From Thiohalobacter sp. (GTDB lineage: Bacteria > Pseudomonadota > Gammaproteobacteria > Thiohalobacterales > Thiohalobacteraceae): a stretch of DNA of 64,000 bases. Made by a program: the position numbers and the translations under genes. Positions 1 to 10,677 of this stretch are shown piece after piece. The stretch lies in the NCBI RefSeq assembly GCF_027000115.1, contig NZ_JALTON010000054.1, positions 52,369-116,368 of the forward strand, written 5' to 3'. Each line of letters starts with the position of its first letter. Within the stretch, counting starts at the first letter, position 1. The notes under the pieces were generated by a model that was not told the origin of the DNA, searched no databases, and worked only from the letters and a program-made list of their open reading frames with translations.

Positions 1-538
1 CCAGACTGCGGACCCGCGCCCGGGCCTCGAGCTGGGTCCGGGGGACATCCAGCAACGGCCGCAGCAACACCCCACGACCCAATGACGCGACCGCCGGCAT
101 GCCGGCCAGCCCGTCCGGGCCGGCGCCGCGCAACAACTGCAGCAGCAGCGTCTCGGCCTGGTCGTCGCGATGGTGGGCCGACAACAGCGCGCCGCCCGCC
201 GGGAGCCAGTCCGCCAGTACCCGGTAGCGTGCCTCGCGGGCAGCCGCCTCGGGACTGGCGCCCGGTGCGGCCCGGGCATCGACGGCGAGGCGGACCAGCG
301 GCAGGCCGAGGCGCGCCGCGCGTTCCGCGCAGTGCTCGGCCCAGGCATCGGCCTCGGCCTGCAAGCCATGATGGACATGGACCGCAGCGAGCGGTGCAGG
401 GAGCTGTTCGCGACCCTCGGCAAGCAGATCGAGCAGCACGCTGGAATCGACCCCCCCGGAGAAGGCCACCCAGTAGCCGCTCGCGCCGGGGGCGGCCGCC
501 CGCACCCGCTCGATGATGCGTTCGGGGTCCAGGCTCAC
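1..538 (-). CDS. tilS: tRNA(Ile)-lysidine synthetase TilS (N-terminal part, cut by window edge)
   Basis: Translating the minus strand gives about 179 residues of an N-type ATP pyrophosphatase. The PP-loop motif FSGGVDSSVL lies near residue 25, followed by the family's HVHHGLQAEADAWAEHC and LLSAHHRDDQAETLLL segments. TilS uses ATP and lysine to convert C34 of the AUA-reading tRNA(Ile) to lysidine, which switches decoding from AUG to AUA. The gene runs off the window start, so its C-terminal substrate-binding domains are not visible. Two GTG codons could start it (538 or 544); both lie just inside the 16 bases after the accA stop. Its place directly downstream of accA is the usual gammaproteobacterial arrangement. 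Confidence 0.9.
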   Translation of the reverse strand, partial: MSLDPERIIERVRAAAPGASGYWVAFSGGVDSSVLLDLLAEGREQLPAPLAAVHVHHGLQAEADAWAEHCAERAARLGLPLVRLAVDARAAPGASPEAAAREARYRVLADWLPAGGALLSAHHRDDQAETLLLQLLRGAGPDGLAGMPAVASLGRGVLLRPLLDVPRTQLEARARVRSL

Positions 539-554
539 GGTCACGGTGCCCGGT

Positions 555-1517
555 TCAGGCCTTCTCTTCGAAGACCCCGTAGCCCATCAGCCGGCGATGG
601 CGGGCCTCCAGCAGCGCCTCCGGGTCGAGTGTCTTGATGGCGTCGAGCTGGGTCACCAGCTCGTCGTGGATGGCGGCAGCCATGGCGTCGACATCGCGGT
701 GCGCCCCACCCAGGGGCTCGGCGATGACACCGTCGATCAGACCCAGCTCCAGCAGCCGGCCGGAGGTGATACCCAGGGCCTCGGCCGCCTCCGGCGCCTT
801 CTCGGCACTCTTCCACAAAATGGATGCGCAGCCCTCGGGCGAGATGACCGAGTAGGTGCTGTACTGCAGCATCAGCACCCGATCGCCGACCCCGATGGCC
901 AGCGCGCCGCCCGAACCGCCCTCGCCGATCACGGTACAGACGATGGGCGTTGCCAGCTCGGCCATGGCCTGCAGGTTGCGGGCAATGGCCTCGCTCTGTC
1001 CGCGTTCCTCCGCGCCGATGCCGGGATAGGCGCCCGGCGTGTCGATGAAGGTGAACACCGGCATCCGGAACCGTTCCGCCATCTCCATCAGCCGCAGGGC
1101 CTTGCGATAGCCCTCGGGCCGCGGCATGCCGAAGTTGCGCCTGAGCTTCTCGCGGGTGTCGCGACCCTTCTGGTGGCCGATGACCATCACCGGCTGGCCA
1201 TCCAGTCGCGCTGGACCCCCGACTATAGCGGGGTCGTCGGCATAGGCACGATCGCCGTGCAGCTCCTCGAAGTCGGTGAAGATGCGCTCGATGTAATCCA
1301 GGGTATAGGGACGTTGTGGATGCCGCGCGAGCTGGGCGATCTGCCAGGGCGTCAGCTTCGAGAAGATGGACTCGGTCAGTGAGCGGCTCTTCTCCTGCAG
1401 CTTCGCGATCTCCTCCGTGATGTTGATCTCGGCATCGTTGCCCACGAAGCGAAGTTCCTCGATCTTCGCTTCAAGTTCGGCGATCGGCTGTTCAAAATCC
1501 AGGAAATTCAGGTTCAT
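555..1517 (-). CDS. accA: acetyl-CoA carboxylase carboxyltransferase subunit alpha
   Basis: The 320-residue product has the normal AccA length and begins with the typical [19 protein letters not shown] helix. It carries the family's [14 protein letters not shown] and [16 protein letters not shown] segments; the latter helps form the oxyanion hole. With AccD it transfers carboxyl from carboxybiotin to acetyl-CoA, giving malonyl-CoA, the committed step of fatty acid synthesis. It lies 78 bases downstream of dnaE and just ahead of tilS, the conserved dnaE-accA order. No promoter or terminator is evident in the short gap, so read-through from dnaE is likely. Confidence 0.97.
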   Translation of the reverse strand: MNLNFLDFEQPIAELEAKIEELRFVGNDAEINITEEIAKLQEKSRSLTESIFSKLTPWQIAQLARHPQRPYTLDYIERIFTDFEELHGDRAYADDPAIVGGPARLDGQPVMVIGHQKGRDTREKLRRNFGMPRPEGYRKALRLMEMAERFRMPVFTFIDTPGAYPGIGAEERGQSEAIARNLQAMAELATPIVCTVIGEGGSGGALAIGVGDRVLMLQYSTYSVISPEGCASILWKSAEKAPEAAEALGITSGRLLELGLIDGVIAEPLGGAHRDVDAMAAAIHDELVTQLDAIKTLDPEALLEARHRRLMGYGVFEEKA

Positions 1518-1595
1518 GCGTCCAGTTCCCGCGCCCGGCGCGCTGCATCCGTCCGCGGATTGTACCGGGTTAGCCTGGGGGCTGCACGACGCCGG

Positions 1596-4500
1596 TCAAG
1601 GGTGCTCGCCCGCGTACTCCAGCCGCACCGCCTCCGGTCCGGCCAGTTCACCCAGCCGGCTGAGCAATTCGTCGGCGGGATGCACCCGCCATTCCTCGCC
1701 CAGGGCCAGCTCGGCCCGGGCGCTGCCATTGCGGTAGTCGACCCAGACCGGGCAGCGGCCCTCGCGGAAGGGCTTCAGCGTTTCCTCCAGATGGCGCACG
1801 AAGCCGTTGCCGGCACGCCCCGAGTCCACGGAGATCACCAGCCGCCGCGCGAAGGCCTCGCGGGCATGGGTGATGTCGAGAATCTCCTCGGCCGTGAGCT
1901 GGTAGCCGCCGGAGTAGTCGTCCAGCCCCAGACCGCCGCGCACCACCAGCACCCGATCCTTCGCCAGCAGGTTGCGGCAATGCTCGAAGACATCCGAGAA
2001 CACCCGCACCTCGAGGCGCGCGCTGCGATCGTCCAGCGTGAGAAAGGCCATGCGACCACGCCGCGTGTTGCGCACCCGCAGTGCCACCACCAGGCCCGCT
2101 GCGGTCACCTGGCGCTCGCCGCGTCGCCCCGGCGGCTCGGCACCGTTGCCGCCCTCTGTCAGCAGCGCGGCCAGACGGCCACTGGTGATGCCGGCCAGTT
2201 CGTCCTCGTAGCGGGCAAAGGGATGACCGGTGAGATACAGGCCCAGGGTTTCCTTCTCCCCTTGCAGCCGCGTCTCCTCGTCCCATTCCGCCAGCTCGGC
2301 GCGTTCGATCGGCGCCTCCACCGGTGCCGGCCCGCTGCTGCCGAACAGGTCGCTCTGGCCCATGCCGCTATCGCGCTCGTGCTGCTCGGCGAGACGGATC
2401 GCCGCGGGCAGGTCGGCCATGAGGCTGGCACGGTTGCGGCCGAGACGATCCAGCGCGCCGGCACGAATCAACGCCTCCAGCACGCGCCGGTTGACCTTGC
2501 GCAGATCCACCCGGCGACAGAAGTCGAACAGGTCGGCAAAGGTGCCGTTCTCGCCACGCTCGGCGAGAATGGCCTCGATGGCCGACTGGCCGACGCCCTT
2601 GATGGCACCCAGGCCGTAGACGATGGTGTCCCCGCCCTGCGCGGTAAAGCGGTAGTCGGAACGGTTCACGTCCGGTTCCACCACGCCCAGCTTCATCTCC
2701 CGGCATTCGTCGATCAGGGTCACCACCTTGTCGGTGTTGTCCATGTCCGCCGACAGCACGGCGGCCATGAAGGCGGCCGGGTAATGGGCCTTCAGCCAGG
2801 CGGTCTGGTAGGACACCAGCGCATAGGCCGCCGAGTGGGACTTGTTGAAGCCATAGCCGGCAAACTTCTCCATTAGGTCGAAGATGTAGGTCGCGGTCTT
2901 CTCGTCCACGCCACGCTCCAGCGCGCCACGGGTGAAGATCTCGCGCTGCTTGGCCATCTCCTCGGGCTTTTTCTTGCCCATGGCGCGACGCAGCAGGTCG
3001 GCGCCGCCCAGGGTGTAGCCGGCCAGCACCTGCGCGATCTGCATCACCTGCTCCTGATACAGAATGACGCCATAGGTGGGCTTGAGGATGGGCTCGAGGT
3101 CCGGATGCGGATACTCGACCCTCTGCCGACCGTGCTTGCGGGCGATGAAGTCGTCGACCATGCCCGACTGCAACGGCCCCGGACGGAACAGCGCGACCAG
3201 CGCCACGATATCCTCGAAGCTGTCCGGCTGCAGGCGACGGATGAGGTCCTTCATGCCGCTGGATTCGAGCTGGAAAACGGCCGTGGTGCGGCAGGCCTTG
3301 AGCAGTTCGAAGGCATCCGCATCGTCGAGCGGGATGCGCTCGATGGCCACCGGCGGCTGGCCGTCCGCCTCGCGCTGGGCATTGATGGTCTTCAGCGCCC
3401 AGTCGATGATGGTCAGGGTACGCAGGCCGAGGAAGTCGAACTTGACCAGGCCCACGGCCTCGACATCGTCCTTGTCGAACTGGCTGACCAGGTTCTGGCC
3501 GCCCTGTTCGCAGTACAGCGGGGTGAAGTCGGTCAGCCGCGAAGGCGCGATCACCACGCCGCCGGCGTGCTTGCCCGCATTGCGCGCCAGCCCTTCGAGA
3601 GAACGCGCCATGTCGATGATGGCCGCGACCTCCTCTTCCTGCTCGTAGACCTCGCGCAGCGCCTCCTCCTGCTCCAGCGCCTTGTCCAGGGTCATGCCGA
3701 TCTCGAAGGGAATCAGCTTGGCGATGCGATCGACGAAGCCATAGGGGTGGCCGAGCACGCGGCCGACATCGCGCACCACGGCCTTGGCGGCCATGGAGCC
3801 GTAGGTAATGATCTGGGATACCTTGTCCCGGCCATACTTCCGCGCCACGTAGTCGATCACCCGGTCGCGCCCCTCCATGCAGAAGTCGACGTCGAAGTCC
3901 GGCATGGACACGCGTTCCGGATTGAGGAAGCGCTCGAACAGCAGGTCGTAGGCGATGGGATCGAGGTCGGTGATGGTCAGCGCATAAGCCACCAGCGAGC
4001 CGGCGCCCGAACCGCGCCCGGGCCCGACCGGCACACCGTTGGCCTTGGCCCACTGGATGAAGTCGGCGACGATGAGGAAGTAGCCGGGAAAGCCCATCTG
4101 GATGATGACGTCGAGCTCGATCTCCAGGCGCTCGTCGTACGGTCGCCTGCGCTCGGCGAAATCCGGCGCCCCGGGATCGAACAGGGTCGCCAGCCGCCGC
4201 TCCAGTCCTTCCTTCGCCTGCTGCCGGAAGTATTCGTCCATGGTCAGCCCGGCGGGAATCTCGAAGTTGGGCAGGTAATAGGTACCGAGCGTGAGCTCGA
4301 GATTGCAGCGGCGCGCGATCTCCACCGAGTTGGCCAGGGCCTCGGGGATGTCGGCGAACAGCTCGGCCATTTCCTCGGGGCTGCGCAGGTACTGCTGGGG
4401 ACTGTAGCGCTTCGGCCGGCGCGGATCGTCCAGGGTACGGCCGTCGTGGATGCAGACCCTGACCTCGTGGGCCTCGAACTCCTCGGGGCGCAGGAAGCGC

Positions 4501-5102
4501 ACGTCGTTGGTGGCCACCACCGGCACGCCCTGTGCCGCGGCCAGCGCCACCGCGGCATGGAGATAGTCTTCCTCGCCCTCGCGGCCGGTGCGCTGCAACT
4601 CCAGATAGAAGCGATCGGGAAACAGGCGCTGCCAGTCGGCGAGCAGATCGGCCGCCTCGGCCTCGCGGCCACCGAGCAGGGCGCGACCCACCGAACCCTC
4701 TCGGCCACCGGACAAGGCGATCAGTCCTTCCGTCGCCCCTTCGAGCCAGGCCTTGTCAATGACCGGAACGCCACGCTGCTGGCCCTCGGTATAGGCCCGG
4801 GACACCAGCCGGGACAGATTCAGATAGCCCTGGCGATTCTGGCACAGCAGCACCAGGGCGCCCGGATCCTCGCCTGCCCGGGGATCCTGCACCTGCAGGT
4901 CGACGCCGACGATGGGCTTGATGCCGGCCGCCATGGCCGCCCGGTAGAACTTGACCAGGGCGAAGAGATTGTTCTGGTCGGTAACCGCCACCGCGGGCAT
5001 GCCGGCGGCTGCGGCGGCCTGCACCAGCGGCTTGATGCGCACGATGCCATCGACCAGCGAATACTCGGTGTGCAGGCGCAGATGAACGAAGGAAACGGCC
5101 AT
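1596..5102 (-). CDS. dnaE: DNA polymerase III subunit alpha
   Basis: The 1168-residue product is the replicative polymerase subunit. The chosen start gives [19 protein letters not shown], matching family N-termini; an open frame extends 27 codons further but that stretch has no resemblance to DnaE. An N-terminal PHP domain (about 1-280) is followed by the type-C polymerase palm, with [17 protein letters not shown] and the catalytic acidic motif [14 protein letters not shown]. The helix-hairpin-helix segment ([16 protein letters not shown]) and an OB-fold near residue 990 come next. It acts at the replication fork with DnaQ and the beta clamp. In E. coli dnaE follows rnhB directly; here one extra gene (5212-5871) sits between them. 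Confidence 0.97.
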   Translation of the reverse strand: MAVSFVHLRLHTEYSLVDGIVRIKPLVQAAAAAGMPAVAVTDQNNLFALVKFYRAAMAAGIKPIVGVDLQVQDPRAGEDPGALVLLCQNRQGYLNLSRLVSRAYTEGQQRGVPVIDKAWLEGATEGLIALSGGREGSVGRALLGGREAEAADLLADWQRLFPDRFYLELQRTGREGEEDYLHAAVALAAAQGVPVVATNDVRFLRPEEFEAHEVRVCIHDGRTLDDPRRPKRYSPQQYLRSPEEMAELFADIPEALANSVEIARRCNLELTLGTYYLPNFEIPAGLTMDEYFRQQAKEGLERRLATLFDPGAPDFAERRRPYDERLEIELDVIIQMGFPGYFLIVADFIQWAKANGVPVGPGRGSGAGSLVAYALTITDLDPIAYDLLFERFLNPERVSMPDFDVDFCMEGRDRVIDYVARKYGRDKVSQIITYGSMAAKAVVRDVGRVLGHPYGFVDRIAKLIPFEIGMTLDKALEQEEALREVYEQEEEVAAIIDMARSLEGLARNAGKHAGGVVIAPSRLTDFTPLYCEQGGQNLVSQFDKDDVEAVGLVKFDFLGLRTLTIIDWALKTINAQREADGQPPVAIERIPLDDADAFELLKACRTTAVFQLESSGMKDLIRRLQPDSFEDIVALVALFRPGPLQSGMVDDFIARKHGRQRVEYPHPDLEPILKPTYGVILYQEQVMQIAQVLAGYTLGGADLLRRAMGKKKPEEMAKQREIFTRGALERGVDEKTATYIFDLMEKFAGYGFNKSHSAAYALVSYQTAWLKAHYPAAFMAAVLSADMDNTDKVVTLIDECREMKLGVVEPDVNRSDYRFTAQGGDTIVYGLGAIKGVGQSAIEAILAERGENGTFADLFDFCRRVDLRKVNRRVLEALIRAGALDRLGRNRASLMADLPAAIRLAEQHERDSGMGQSDLFGSSGPAPVEAPIERAELAEWDEETRLQGEKETLGLYLTGHPFARYEDELAGITSGRLAALLTEGGNGAEPPGRRGERQVTAAGLVVALRVRNTRRGRMAFLTLDDRSARLEVRVFSDVFEHCRNLLAKDRVLVVRGGLGLDDYSGGYQLTAEEILDITHAREAFARRLVISVDSGRAGNGFVRHLEETLKPFREGRCPVWVDYRNGSARAELALGEEWRVHPADELLSRLGELAGPEAVRLEYAGEHP

Positions 5103-5211
5103 GAAAACCCGGCTAGCGGTGGTTAATGCGCGGCAGTGGCGCCGCGTGTCCACGGCAGTCGAGTGTGCGGCCTCGCCAGGCACGATGCAAGCTTGACAGG
5201 CTGCCCCTCCT

Positions 5212-5871
5212 TCACTCCATCTTCAGCAGCTCGCCGATCTGGTCACGCAGGAACTGGTTCTCGTCCTCGAGCACTTGCACACAGGTCTTGAGTTCCCTGT
5301 TCACCCGCTCGATCTCGGCGAATCTTGCCTCGACCTCCTCGGTGCCCTCTTCGTCGCCACCGGCGCGTTTCACCAGTTCGGCGATATAGCCGCGCAGGTA
5401 GTCGATGGTCCGGGCCTGCCGTTCAATGACGCTACCGGCGTCGACCTTATCCTGATCCACTGCCGAGGTCTCTGCCACCTCCGGACCCTCCGCCCCGGCC
5501 GATACGTCCTGTGCGGCCGGGGCCCGTGGCAGGATCGTCTCGATGCGACCGGGCAGAGCCTCCCAGAAGGCCTCGTCGACACCGCTCCCGTTCTGTTCCG
5601 CGATCTCCCGCTCCAGACCCAACCAGGCCAGTCTCATGCGCAGGGTATCCGGCGCCGCATCGCCCAGCGCCTCGATCCGGGAGCGGGTCAGCGCCAGTTC
5701 ACGCTCCAGGTACAACGAGGGGGGCGGGTGGTCTTCGTCCTCGATGTCTTCGCTTCCGCCCGACCGGGCTCTCTGCTGCCGTCGCCGCCACCACAGGAGG
5801 CCGCCGAGCACGACGGCGGCCAGCCCGACCTCGAGCCCGAACAACAGCAGCAGCATTTGGGGGTTGGTCAT
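5212..5871 (-). CDS. membrane-anchored coiled-coil protein of unknown function
   Basis: I do not recognise a named family. The 219-residue product has an N-terminal transmembrane helix (about residues 5-27, ending in [10 protein letters not shown], so the bulk is probably cytoplasmic). An acidic linker follows, then helical regions, and a C-terminal stretch (about 165-218) reads as a coiled coil ending in [17 protein letters not shown]. The start has a good ribosome binding site (GAGGA, about 5 bases before ATG). It sits between rnhB and dnaE on the same strand, with about 110 bases on each side. Similar single-pass, acidic, coiled-coil proteins occur near cell-envelope and replication genes in related bacteria, but function cannot be inferred. 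Confidence 0.75.
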   Translation of the reverse strand: MTNPQMLLLLFGLEVGLAAVVLGGLLWWRRRQQRARSGGSEDIEDEDHPPPSLYLERELALTRSRIEALGDAAPDTLRMRLAWLGLEREIAEQNGSGVDEAFWEALPGRIETILPRAPAAQDVSAGAEGPEVAETSAVDQDKVDAGSVIERQARTIDYLRGYIAELVKRAGGDEEGTEEVEARFAEIERVNRELKTCVQVLEDENQFLRDQIGELLKME

Positions 5872-5980
5872 CGCTGTCCTCTGCAGTCGTTCCGCCCCTG
5901 TTCACTGGGACTTGACCACCCGTTCTCCGAGGTTAAACACGAATTGGGGGGTGGGCAACCGAAACCACGCGAAACCGCCT

Positions 5981-6589
5981 TCAAGGCTCGCACAGCCGAC
6001 GCACCGGGCCGAAGCTGCGCCGGTGCACCGGGCTCGGCCCGAGCCGGGCCAGCGCCTCGAGGTGGGCCGGGCTGGGATAGCCCTTGTGCCCGGCCAGCCC
6101 GTAGCCGGGGTACTCGGCGTCCAGGGCCACCATCTCGCGATCCCGGGCCACCTTGGCGACGATGGAGGCGGCACTGATGACCGCCACCCGCTGGTCGCCC
6201 TTGACCACGGCCTCGGCGCGGCAGGGCAGGCCCTCGGGGCAGCGGTTGCCGTCCACCAGCACCCGTTCCGGGGCGGCGCCCAGCGCCAGCACCGCGCGGC
6301 GCATGGCCAGCAGGCTGGCCTGCAGGATGTTGATGCGGTCGATCTCCTCGACCTCGGCGCGTCCCAGACCGACGGCGAGGGCGCGGGCGTGGATTTCCAC
6401 CGCCAGCGTCTCGCGGTGGCGTTCGCTCAGCCGCTTGGAGTCGGCCAGTCCATCGATGGGCTGTTCGGGATCCAGGATCACCGCTGCGGCGATCACAGGG
6501 CCGGCCAGCGGGCCGCGCCCGACCTCGTCGACGCCGGCCAGCCAGGGCGCGGCCACCGGGCAGTCCGGCAGGGGCGGCAACACCTTCAT
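5981..6589 (-). CDS. rnhB: ribonuclease HII
   Basis: The 202-residue product has the RNase HII signature [15 protein letters not shown] near residue 18, supplying the Asp-Glu metal ligands, and later DGNRCP and [13 protein letters not shown]. It nicks the RNA strand of RNA-DNA hybrids and removes misincorporated ribonucleotides from DNA. The ATG at 6589 overlaps the lpxB stop by 4 bases (ATGA), indicating translational coupling. A much longer open frame extends upstream inside lpxB but lacks family similarity. The order lpxA-lpxB-rnhB is conserved in gammaproteobacteria. Confidence 0.96.
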   Translation of the reverse strand: MKVLPPLPDCPVAAPWLAGVDEVGRGPLAGPVIAAAVILDPEQPIDGLADSKRLSERHRETLAVEIHARALAVGLGRAEVEEIDRINILQASLLAMRRAVLALGAAPERVLVDGNRCPEGLPCRAEAVVKGDQRVAVISAASIVAKVARDREMVALDAEYPGYGLAGHKGYPSPAHLEALARLGPSPVHRRSFGPVRRLCEP

Positions 6590-7740
6590 GGCCGCGCCAC
6601 CGACAGCACCGCCTCGGCCGCCTGCCGCGCGGCATCGCGGCGCAGCTGGTGGTGGAGGGCATCGAAGCGCGCGACCAGCGCCTTGCGGGCGGTCGCGTTG
6701 TCCAGCCAGCCCAGCAGCGCCGAACCCAGCGCCTCGGGTTGCGCCCGGTCCTGGATGAACTCCGGCACCAGCGTCTCCCCGGCCAGCAGGTTGGGCAACG
6801 CGAAGCGGTCCACCGCCACCAGCCGCCGCAGCAGCCGGTGGGTGAGCGGTGCCACCCGATAGGCCACCACCATGGGCCGCTTGAGCAGCATGGCTTCCAG
6901 CGTCGCGGTACCCGAGGCCAGCAGCACCGCGTCGGCCGCGGCCATGGCCTCGCGGGCGCGGCCGTCCAGCAGGGTCACCGGCAGGCGGCCGTCCTGGCGC
7001 GACAGGGCGGCCTCGAAATCGGCACGCACCTCGGCGCTGGCCATGGGCGCGACGAAACGCAGCGAGGGCCGCTGTTCGAGGCACCAGCGAGCGGCGCCCA
7101 GAAAGACATCGGCGAGCCGGCCCACCTCGCCGCGCCGGCTGCCGGGCAACAGCGCAATCAGCGGTCCCTCGCCCAGCCCCAGCGCGGCCCGGGCGGCGGA
7201 TGCATCGACCCGGTCAGGGATCTCGTCGGCCAGGGGATGACCGACGAAACGGACCGGCACGCCGGCCTCGCGGTAGAAGTCGGCCTCGAAGGGAAACAGG
7301 GTCAGCATCAGGTCCACGCTGCGCGCAATGCGCCGCACCCGGTAGCGCCGCCAGGCCCACACCGAGGGGCTGACGAAATGCACCGTGGGAATGCCGCCGG
7401 CCCGCAGGCGGCGCTCCAGGCCCAGATTGAAATCAGGGGCGTCGACACCGACGAACACCGCCGGCCGCTCGGCCAGCAGGCGCCGGGCCAGTTGGCGTCG
7501 CAGGCGCAGCAGGCCAGGCAGATGGCGCAGCACCTCCACCAGTCCCATCACCGACAGCGACGCCAGGGGATACAGGCTGCGGCAGCCCGCCGCCTGCATG
7601 CGCGGACCGCAGATGCCGCTGACCTCGAGGCTGCCGCAGCGCTCGGCAAGCGCCTCCAGCAGCGCCCCGCCCAGCAGGTCACCGGACATCTCGCCGGCGA
7701 CCAGGCCCAGCCGCAAGCGCCCCTGCCGTTCGCTCACCAT
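6586..7740 (-). CDS. lpxB: lipid-A-disaccharide synthase
   Basis: The 384-residue product is a GT19 glycosyltransferase that joins UDP-2,3-diacylglucosamine and lipid X into the lipid A disaccharide at the inner membrane. The N-terminus [20 protein letters not shown] is the hallmark segment, followed by [15 protein letters not shown] and [13 protein letters not shown]. The ATG at 7740 is chosen because it immediately precedes this conserved region. Upstream codons of the same open frame fall in lpxA territory and are unrelated. There is a 65-base gap from lpxA and a 4-base overlap with rnhB. Confidence 0.96.
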   Translation of the reverse strand: MVSERQGRLRLGLVAGEMSGDLLGGALLEALAERCGSLEVSGICGPRMQAAGCRSLYPLASLSVMGLVEVLRHLPGLLRLRRQLARRLLAERPAVFVGVDAPDFNLGLERRLRAGGIPTVHFVSPSVWAWRRYRVRRIARSVDLMLTLFPFEADFYREAGVPVRFVGHPLADEIPDRVDASAARAALGLGEGPLIALLPGSRRGEVGRLADVFLGAARWCLEQRPSLRFVAPMASAEVRADFEAALSRQDGRLPVTLLDGRAREAMAAADAVLLASGTATLEAMLLKRPMVVAYRVAPLTHRLLRRLVAVDRFALPNLLAGETLVPEFIQDRAQPEALGSALLGWLDNATARKALVARFDALHHQLRRDAARQAAEAVLSVARP

Positions 7741-7805
7741 GGAACGACTCCGGGAAAAAGGCGGGAAGGTGGGCAGCCGGGACGGATCGCCATCGCCCCG
7801 CCCGC

Positions 7806-8576
7806 TCAGCGCACGATGCCTCGGGTCTGCCCTTCCAGGAAGCGGACCAGCGCCTCGACTTCCGGGCTCTCTGCTGCCTGGTCGCGCAGACGCGCCAGCG
7901 CCTCCTCCAGGGTCAGGCCAGACCGGTACAGGGTCCTGTAGGCCTGCTTGAGCGCGCGCAGGGCGTCGGCGCCGAAGCCCCGCCGCTTGAGGCCCTCGAT
8001 GTTGAGCCCATGGGGCCGGGCAGGATTGCCCGAAACCATCACATAGGGCGGGACATCCTTGCCCAGTACGGTACCAAAGGCCGTGAAACAATGGGCGCCG
8101 AGGGCACAGAACTGGTGCACCAGGGTGAAGCCGCCCAGTATCGCATGGTCCTCGACCCGCACATGGCCGGCCAGCGAGGCACTGTTGGCAAAGATGGTAT
8201 GACTGCCCACCTCGCAGTCATGGGCGATATGCACATAGGCCATGATCCAGTTGTCGTCGCCGATGCGGGTCACGCCCTTGTCCTGGACGGTGCCCCGGTT
8301 GATGGTGACGAATTCGCGGATGGTGTTGCGGTCGCCGATCTCCAGCCGCGTGGGCTCGCCGGCGTATTTCTTGTCCTGCGGCGCGTCACCGATGGAGGCG
8401 AACTGGTAGATGTGGTTGTCGCGCCCGATGCGGGTCGGCCCCTGGATGACACAGTGCGGGCCGATGCGGCTACCGCTGCCAATCTCGACCCGCGGGCCGA
8501 TCACGGCAAACGGGCCGACCTCGACATCGTCGGCCAGCCTCGCCTGCGGGTCGATGACAGCACGTGGATCGATCAA
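7806..8576 (-). CDS. lpxA: UDP-N-acetylglucosamine acyltransferase LpxA
   Basis: The product (256 residues from TTG) is a left-handed beta-helix acyltransferase that starts lipid A synthesis by adding a hydroxyacyl chain to UDP-GlcNAc. Hexapeptide repeats fill the first two thirds. [10 protein letters not shown] and an alpha-helical C-terminus follow, and HIAHDCEVG carries the expected catalytic histidine region. I chose the TTG at 8576, which overlaps the fabZ stop as TTGA. It yields the usual N-terminus [10 protein letters not shown], and a GGAAAGGG ribosome-binding sequence lies upstream. An in-frame ATG at 8600 would add eight atypical residues. Confidence 0.95.
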   Translation of the reverse strand: MIDPRAVIDPQARLADDVEVGPFAVIGPRVEIGSGSRIGPHCVIQGPTRIGRDNHIYQFASIGDAPQDKKYAGEPTRLEIGDRNTIREFVTINRGTVQDKGVTRIGDDNWIMAYVHIAHDCEVGSHTIFANSASLAGHVRVEDHAILGGFTLVHQFCALGAHCFTAFGTVLGKDVPPYVMVSGNPARPHGLNIEGLKRRGFGADALRALKQAYRTLYRSGLTLEEALARLRDQAAESPEVEALVRFLEGQTRGIVR

Positions 8577-9028
8577 GCGTCGATTTCCCTTTCCGTGCAC
8601 ATGATCTCGGCACTGGCCACAAGCTGGTCGTCGACCCGGGCCTCGGCATCGAACACCCAGATACCGCGACGCGTGGTCTTGACCTTCACTTCCAGCATCA
8701 GGCGATCGCCGGGCTCCACAGGCCGCTTGAATCGCACCTTGTCCACGCCGACCAGATAGTAAAGCGTGTCACGCTCGGCCTTCTGCTCCACGGTACGGAA
8801 CGCCAGCAGCCCGGTCGCCTGGGCCAGTGCCTCGATGATGAGCACGCCCGGCATGATGGGCTTCTGCGGGAAATGTCCCTGAAAAAAGGGTTCGTTGAAG
8901 GTGACGTTCTTGTAGCCCAGCAGGGTTTCACCCGGGGTATAGGAGAGCACCCGATCAATGAGCAGAAAGGGGTAGCGATGCGGCAGGTGCTGCATGATCT
9001 GGTTGATGTCGAGGGTGCCGTCGGCCAT
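8573..9028 (-). CDS. fabZ: 3-hydroxyacyl-[ACP] dehydratase FabZ
   Basis: The 151-residue hot-dog-fold enzyme dehydrates 3-hydroxyacyl-ACP in fatty acid elongation. The catalytic histidine is in [10 protein letters not shown] and the catalytic glutamate in [27 protein letters not shown] near the N-terminus is typical. The ATG at 9028 gives the normal family length; an in-frame extension to 9154 would run into lpxD and is not similar to FabZ. FabZ and LpxA compete for the same 3-hydroxyacyl-ACP pool, so their 4-base overlap (TTGA) makes biological sense. Confidence 0.97.
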   Translation of the reverse strand: MADGTLDINQIMQHLPHRYPFLLIDRVLSYTPGETLLGYKNVTFNEPFFQGHFPQKPIMPGVLIIEALAQATGLLAFRTVEQKAERDTLYYLVGVDKVRFKRPVEPGDRLMLEVKVKTTRRGIWVFDAEARVDDQLVASAEIMCTEREIDA

Positions 9029-9089
9029 GTTCGTATCTTCCGTTGTGTTTGCGCTTTCCGGGTCCGCGCGATGCCGCGCCCTGCCCGCC

Positions 9090-10118
9090 TCAGTCGGCGT
9101 CTTCGCCCTGCTCCAGCCGACGTTCCAGCTCGCGCAGACGCCGTGCCATGTCATCCAGTCGACGCAGGCGCGCCGTGATTCTATTCCATTGTTCGTTCGG
9201 CTGCGCCGGCAGCCCCGAGGAATACACCCCCGGTTCGGGAATGGACCTGGTCACCATGGACATGCCGGTCACCACCACGCCATCGGCGATCTCCAGGTGG
9301 CCGACCACGCCGACCCCGCCTGCGATCATGCAGTTGCGTCCGATGCGCGCACTGCCGGAGATGCCGGCACAGCCGGCGATGGCGGTATTCTCGCCAATCT
9401 GCACGTTGTGGGCGATCTGGATCTGGTTGTCCAGCTTGACGCCGGACTCGATCACCGTGTCCTCCAGCGCCCCCCGGTCGATGGTGGTGTTGGCGCCGAT
9501 CTCGACATCGTCGCCGATACGCACGCCGCCGAGTTGCGGCACCTTGACCCAGCGCGCGCCATCCCTGGCGATACCGAAGCCATCGCTGCCGACCACCACC
9601 CCGGGATGCAGCAGGCAGCGCACCCCGAGACGGACGCCCTCGCACAGGGTCACGTTGGCGACCAGCCGGGTATCGGCACCGATGCGCACGTCGCGCCCCA
9701 CCACGCAGCCCGGCCCCACCAGCACGCCGGGTCCGATATCGGCCCCGCTCTCCACCACCGCCTGCGCGGCAATCTGGGCGGAGGGATCGACGACCGCGTC
9801 CTCTGCCACCACGGCGGAGGGATGCACGCCCGGCTCCAGCGCCCGCGGCGGCGCCAGCAGGGCCGCCGCGCGGGCGTAGGCGAGATAGGGGTTGTCATTG
9901 ACCAGCGCGGCCACCGGGCACTGCTCTGCCAGCTCGCGGGTCACAAATACCGCGCCGGCGTGCGTGTCCGCCAGGTACTTCCGGTATCGCGGATTGGCGA
10001 GGAACGCGATACAGTCCGGCCGCCCATTCTGCAGGGTGCAGACGCCCGCGACCTGCTGCTCGGGGTCACCGATCAGTTCACTGCCGGTTCGTTCGGCAAT
10101 CTCTCCGAGCGTCAGCAC
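9090..10118 (-). CDS. lpxD: UDP-3-O-acylglucosamine N-acyltransferase LpxD
   Basis: The 342-residue product has the LpxD plan: an N-terminal uridine-binding domain (about 1-100), a long left-handed beta-helix of hexapeptide repeats with [20 protein letters not shown] (active-site histidine region), and a C-terminal helix rich in Arg and Leu (about 315-342). It adds the second hydroxyacyl chain in lipid A synthesis. It lies between skp and fabZ with short gaps (about 20 and 61 bases), in the conserved skp-lpxD-fabZ-lpxA order. Confidence 0.96.
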   Translation of the reverse strand: MLTLGEIAERTGSELIGDPEQQVAGVCTLQNGRPDCIAFLANPRYRKYLADTHAGAVFVTRELAEQCPVAALVNDNPYLAYARAAALLAPPRALEPGVHPSAVVAEDAVVDPSAQIAAQAVVESGADIGPGVLVGPGCVVGRDVRIGADTRLVANVTLCEGVRLGVRCLLHPGVVVGSDGFGIARDGARWVKVPQLGGVRIGDDVEIGANTTIDRGALEDTVIESGVKLDNQIQIAHNVQIGENTAIAGCAGISGSARIGRNCMIAGGVGVVGHLEIADGVVVTGMSMVTRSIPEPGVYSSGLPAQPNEQWNRITARLRRLDDMARRLRELERRLEQGEDAD

Positions 10119-10137
10119 CGGACCCGGGCACCCCGCC

Positions 10138-10653
10138 CTACTTGAACTCGCGCTTCAGCCGCTCGAGCACGGCGTTGGTGATGTCGATACGCTCGCTGGC
10201 GAACACCACGCCCTCGCTGATGATGAGGTCGTACTTCTCCTCCTTGGCCAGGGCCACGATGGCCTCGTAGAGATGACGTTGCAGCTTGGACAGTTCCTCG
10301 TTGCGGCGGATGTTCAGGTCCTCGCGGAACTCGTCCTGGGCGCGCTTGAGTTCGCGCTTGCGGCTGATGATGTCGCGCTCCGCCTTGCTGCGCTCGCTGT
10401 CGCTCATCACCGCGCCATCGCGCTGCAGCCTGTCCTCGGCCGCCTTGATCTCGCGCTGCATGGCCACCAGTTCCTTTTCCCGCGGCGCAAACTCGGACTC
10501 CATCTTGCTGATGGCCGCCTTGGCCTGTGGCGCCTCCTCCAGCAGCCGTGAGGTGTTGACGAAGCCCACCCTGGCCTCGGCCCAGGCCCCGCCTGCCATC
10601 GCCAGCAGCCCCGCCAGCAGAAACCAACGCATTGATCGAATCATGTATTTCAT
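10138..10653 (-). CDS. skp: OmpH/Skp-family periplasmic chaperone
   Basis: The 171-residue product has a signal peptide (FLLAGLLAMAGGAWA, cleaved near residue 26). A mature protein starting ARVGFVNTSRLLEEAPQAK follows, then a long charged coiled coil (about 50-130), matching the tentacle-like Skp fold. It holds unfolded outer membrane proteins in the periplasm and delivers them to BamA, its immediate upstream neighbour (24-base gap). I chose the ATG at 10653 because GGAGAGG lies six bases before it. In-frame GTG and ATG codons up to 10671 are alternatives. Confidence 0.9.
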   Translation of the reverse strand: MKYMIRSMRWFLLAGLLAMAGGAWAEARVGFVNTSRLLEEAPQAKAAISKMESEFAPREKELVAMQREIKAAEDRLQRDGAVMSDSERSKAERDIISRKRELKRAQDEFREDLNIRRNEELSKLQRHLYEAIVALAKEEKYDLIISEGVVFASERIDITNAVLERLKREFK

Positions 10654-10677
10654 TCTCATCCTCTCCGCCACAGGGCC

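Noticed and set aside
2368..4053. 561-codon frame inside dnaE
   Set aside because: It is another frame of the same strand as dnaE, with Arg/Gly-rich composition and no family similarity; dnaE is intact.
3105..5126. 673-codon frame antisense to dnaE
   Set aside because: Its His/Gln/Gly-rich composition is typical of the antisense of GC-rich genes, with no domain seen.
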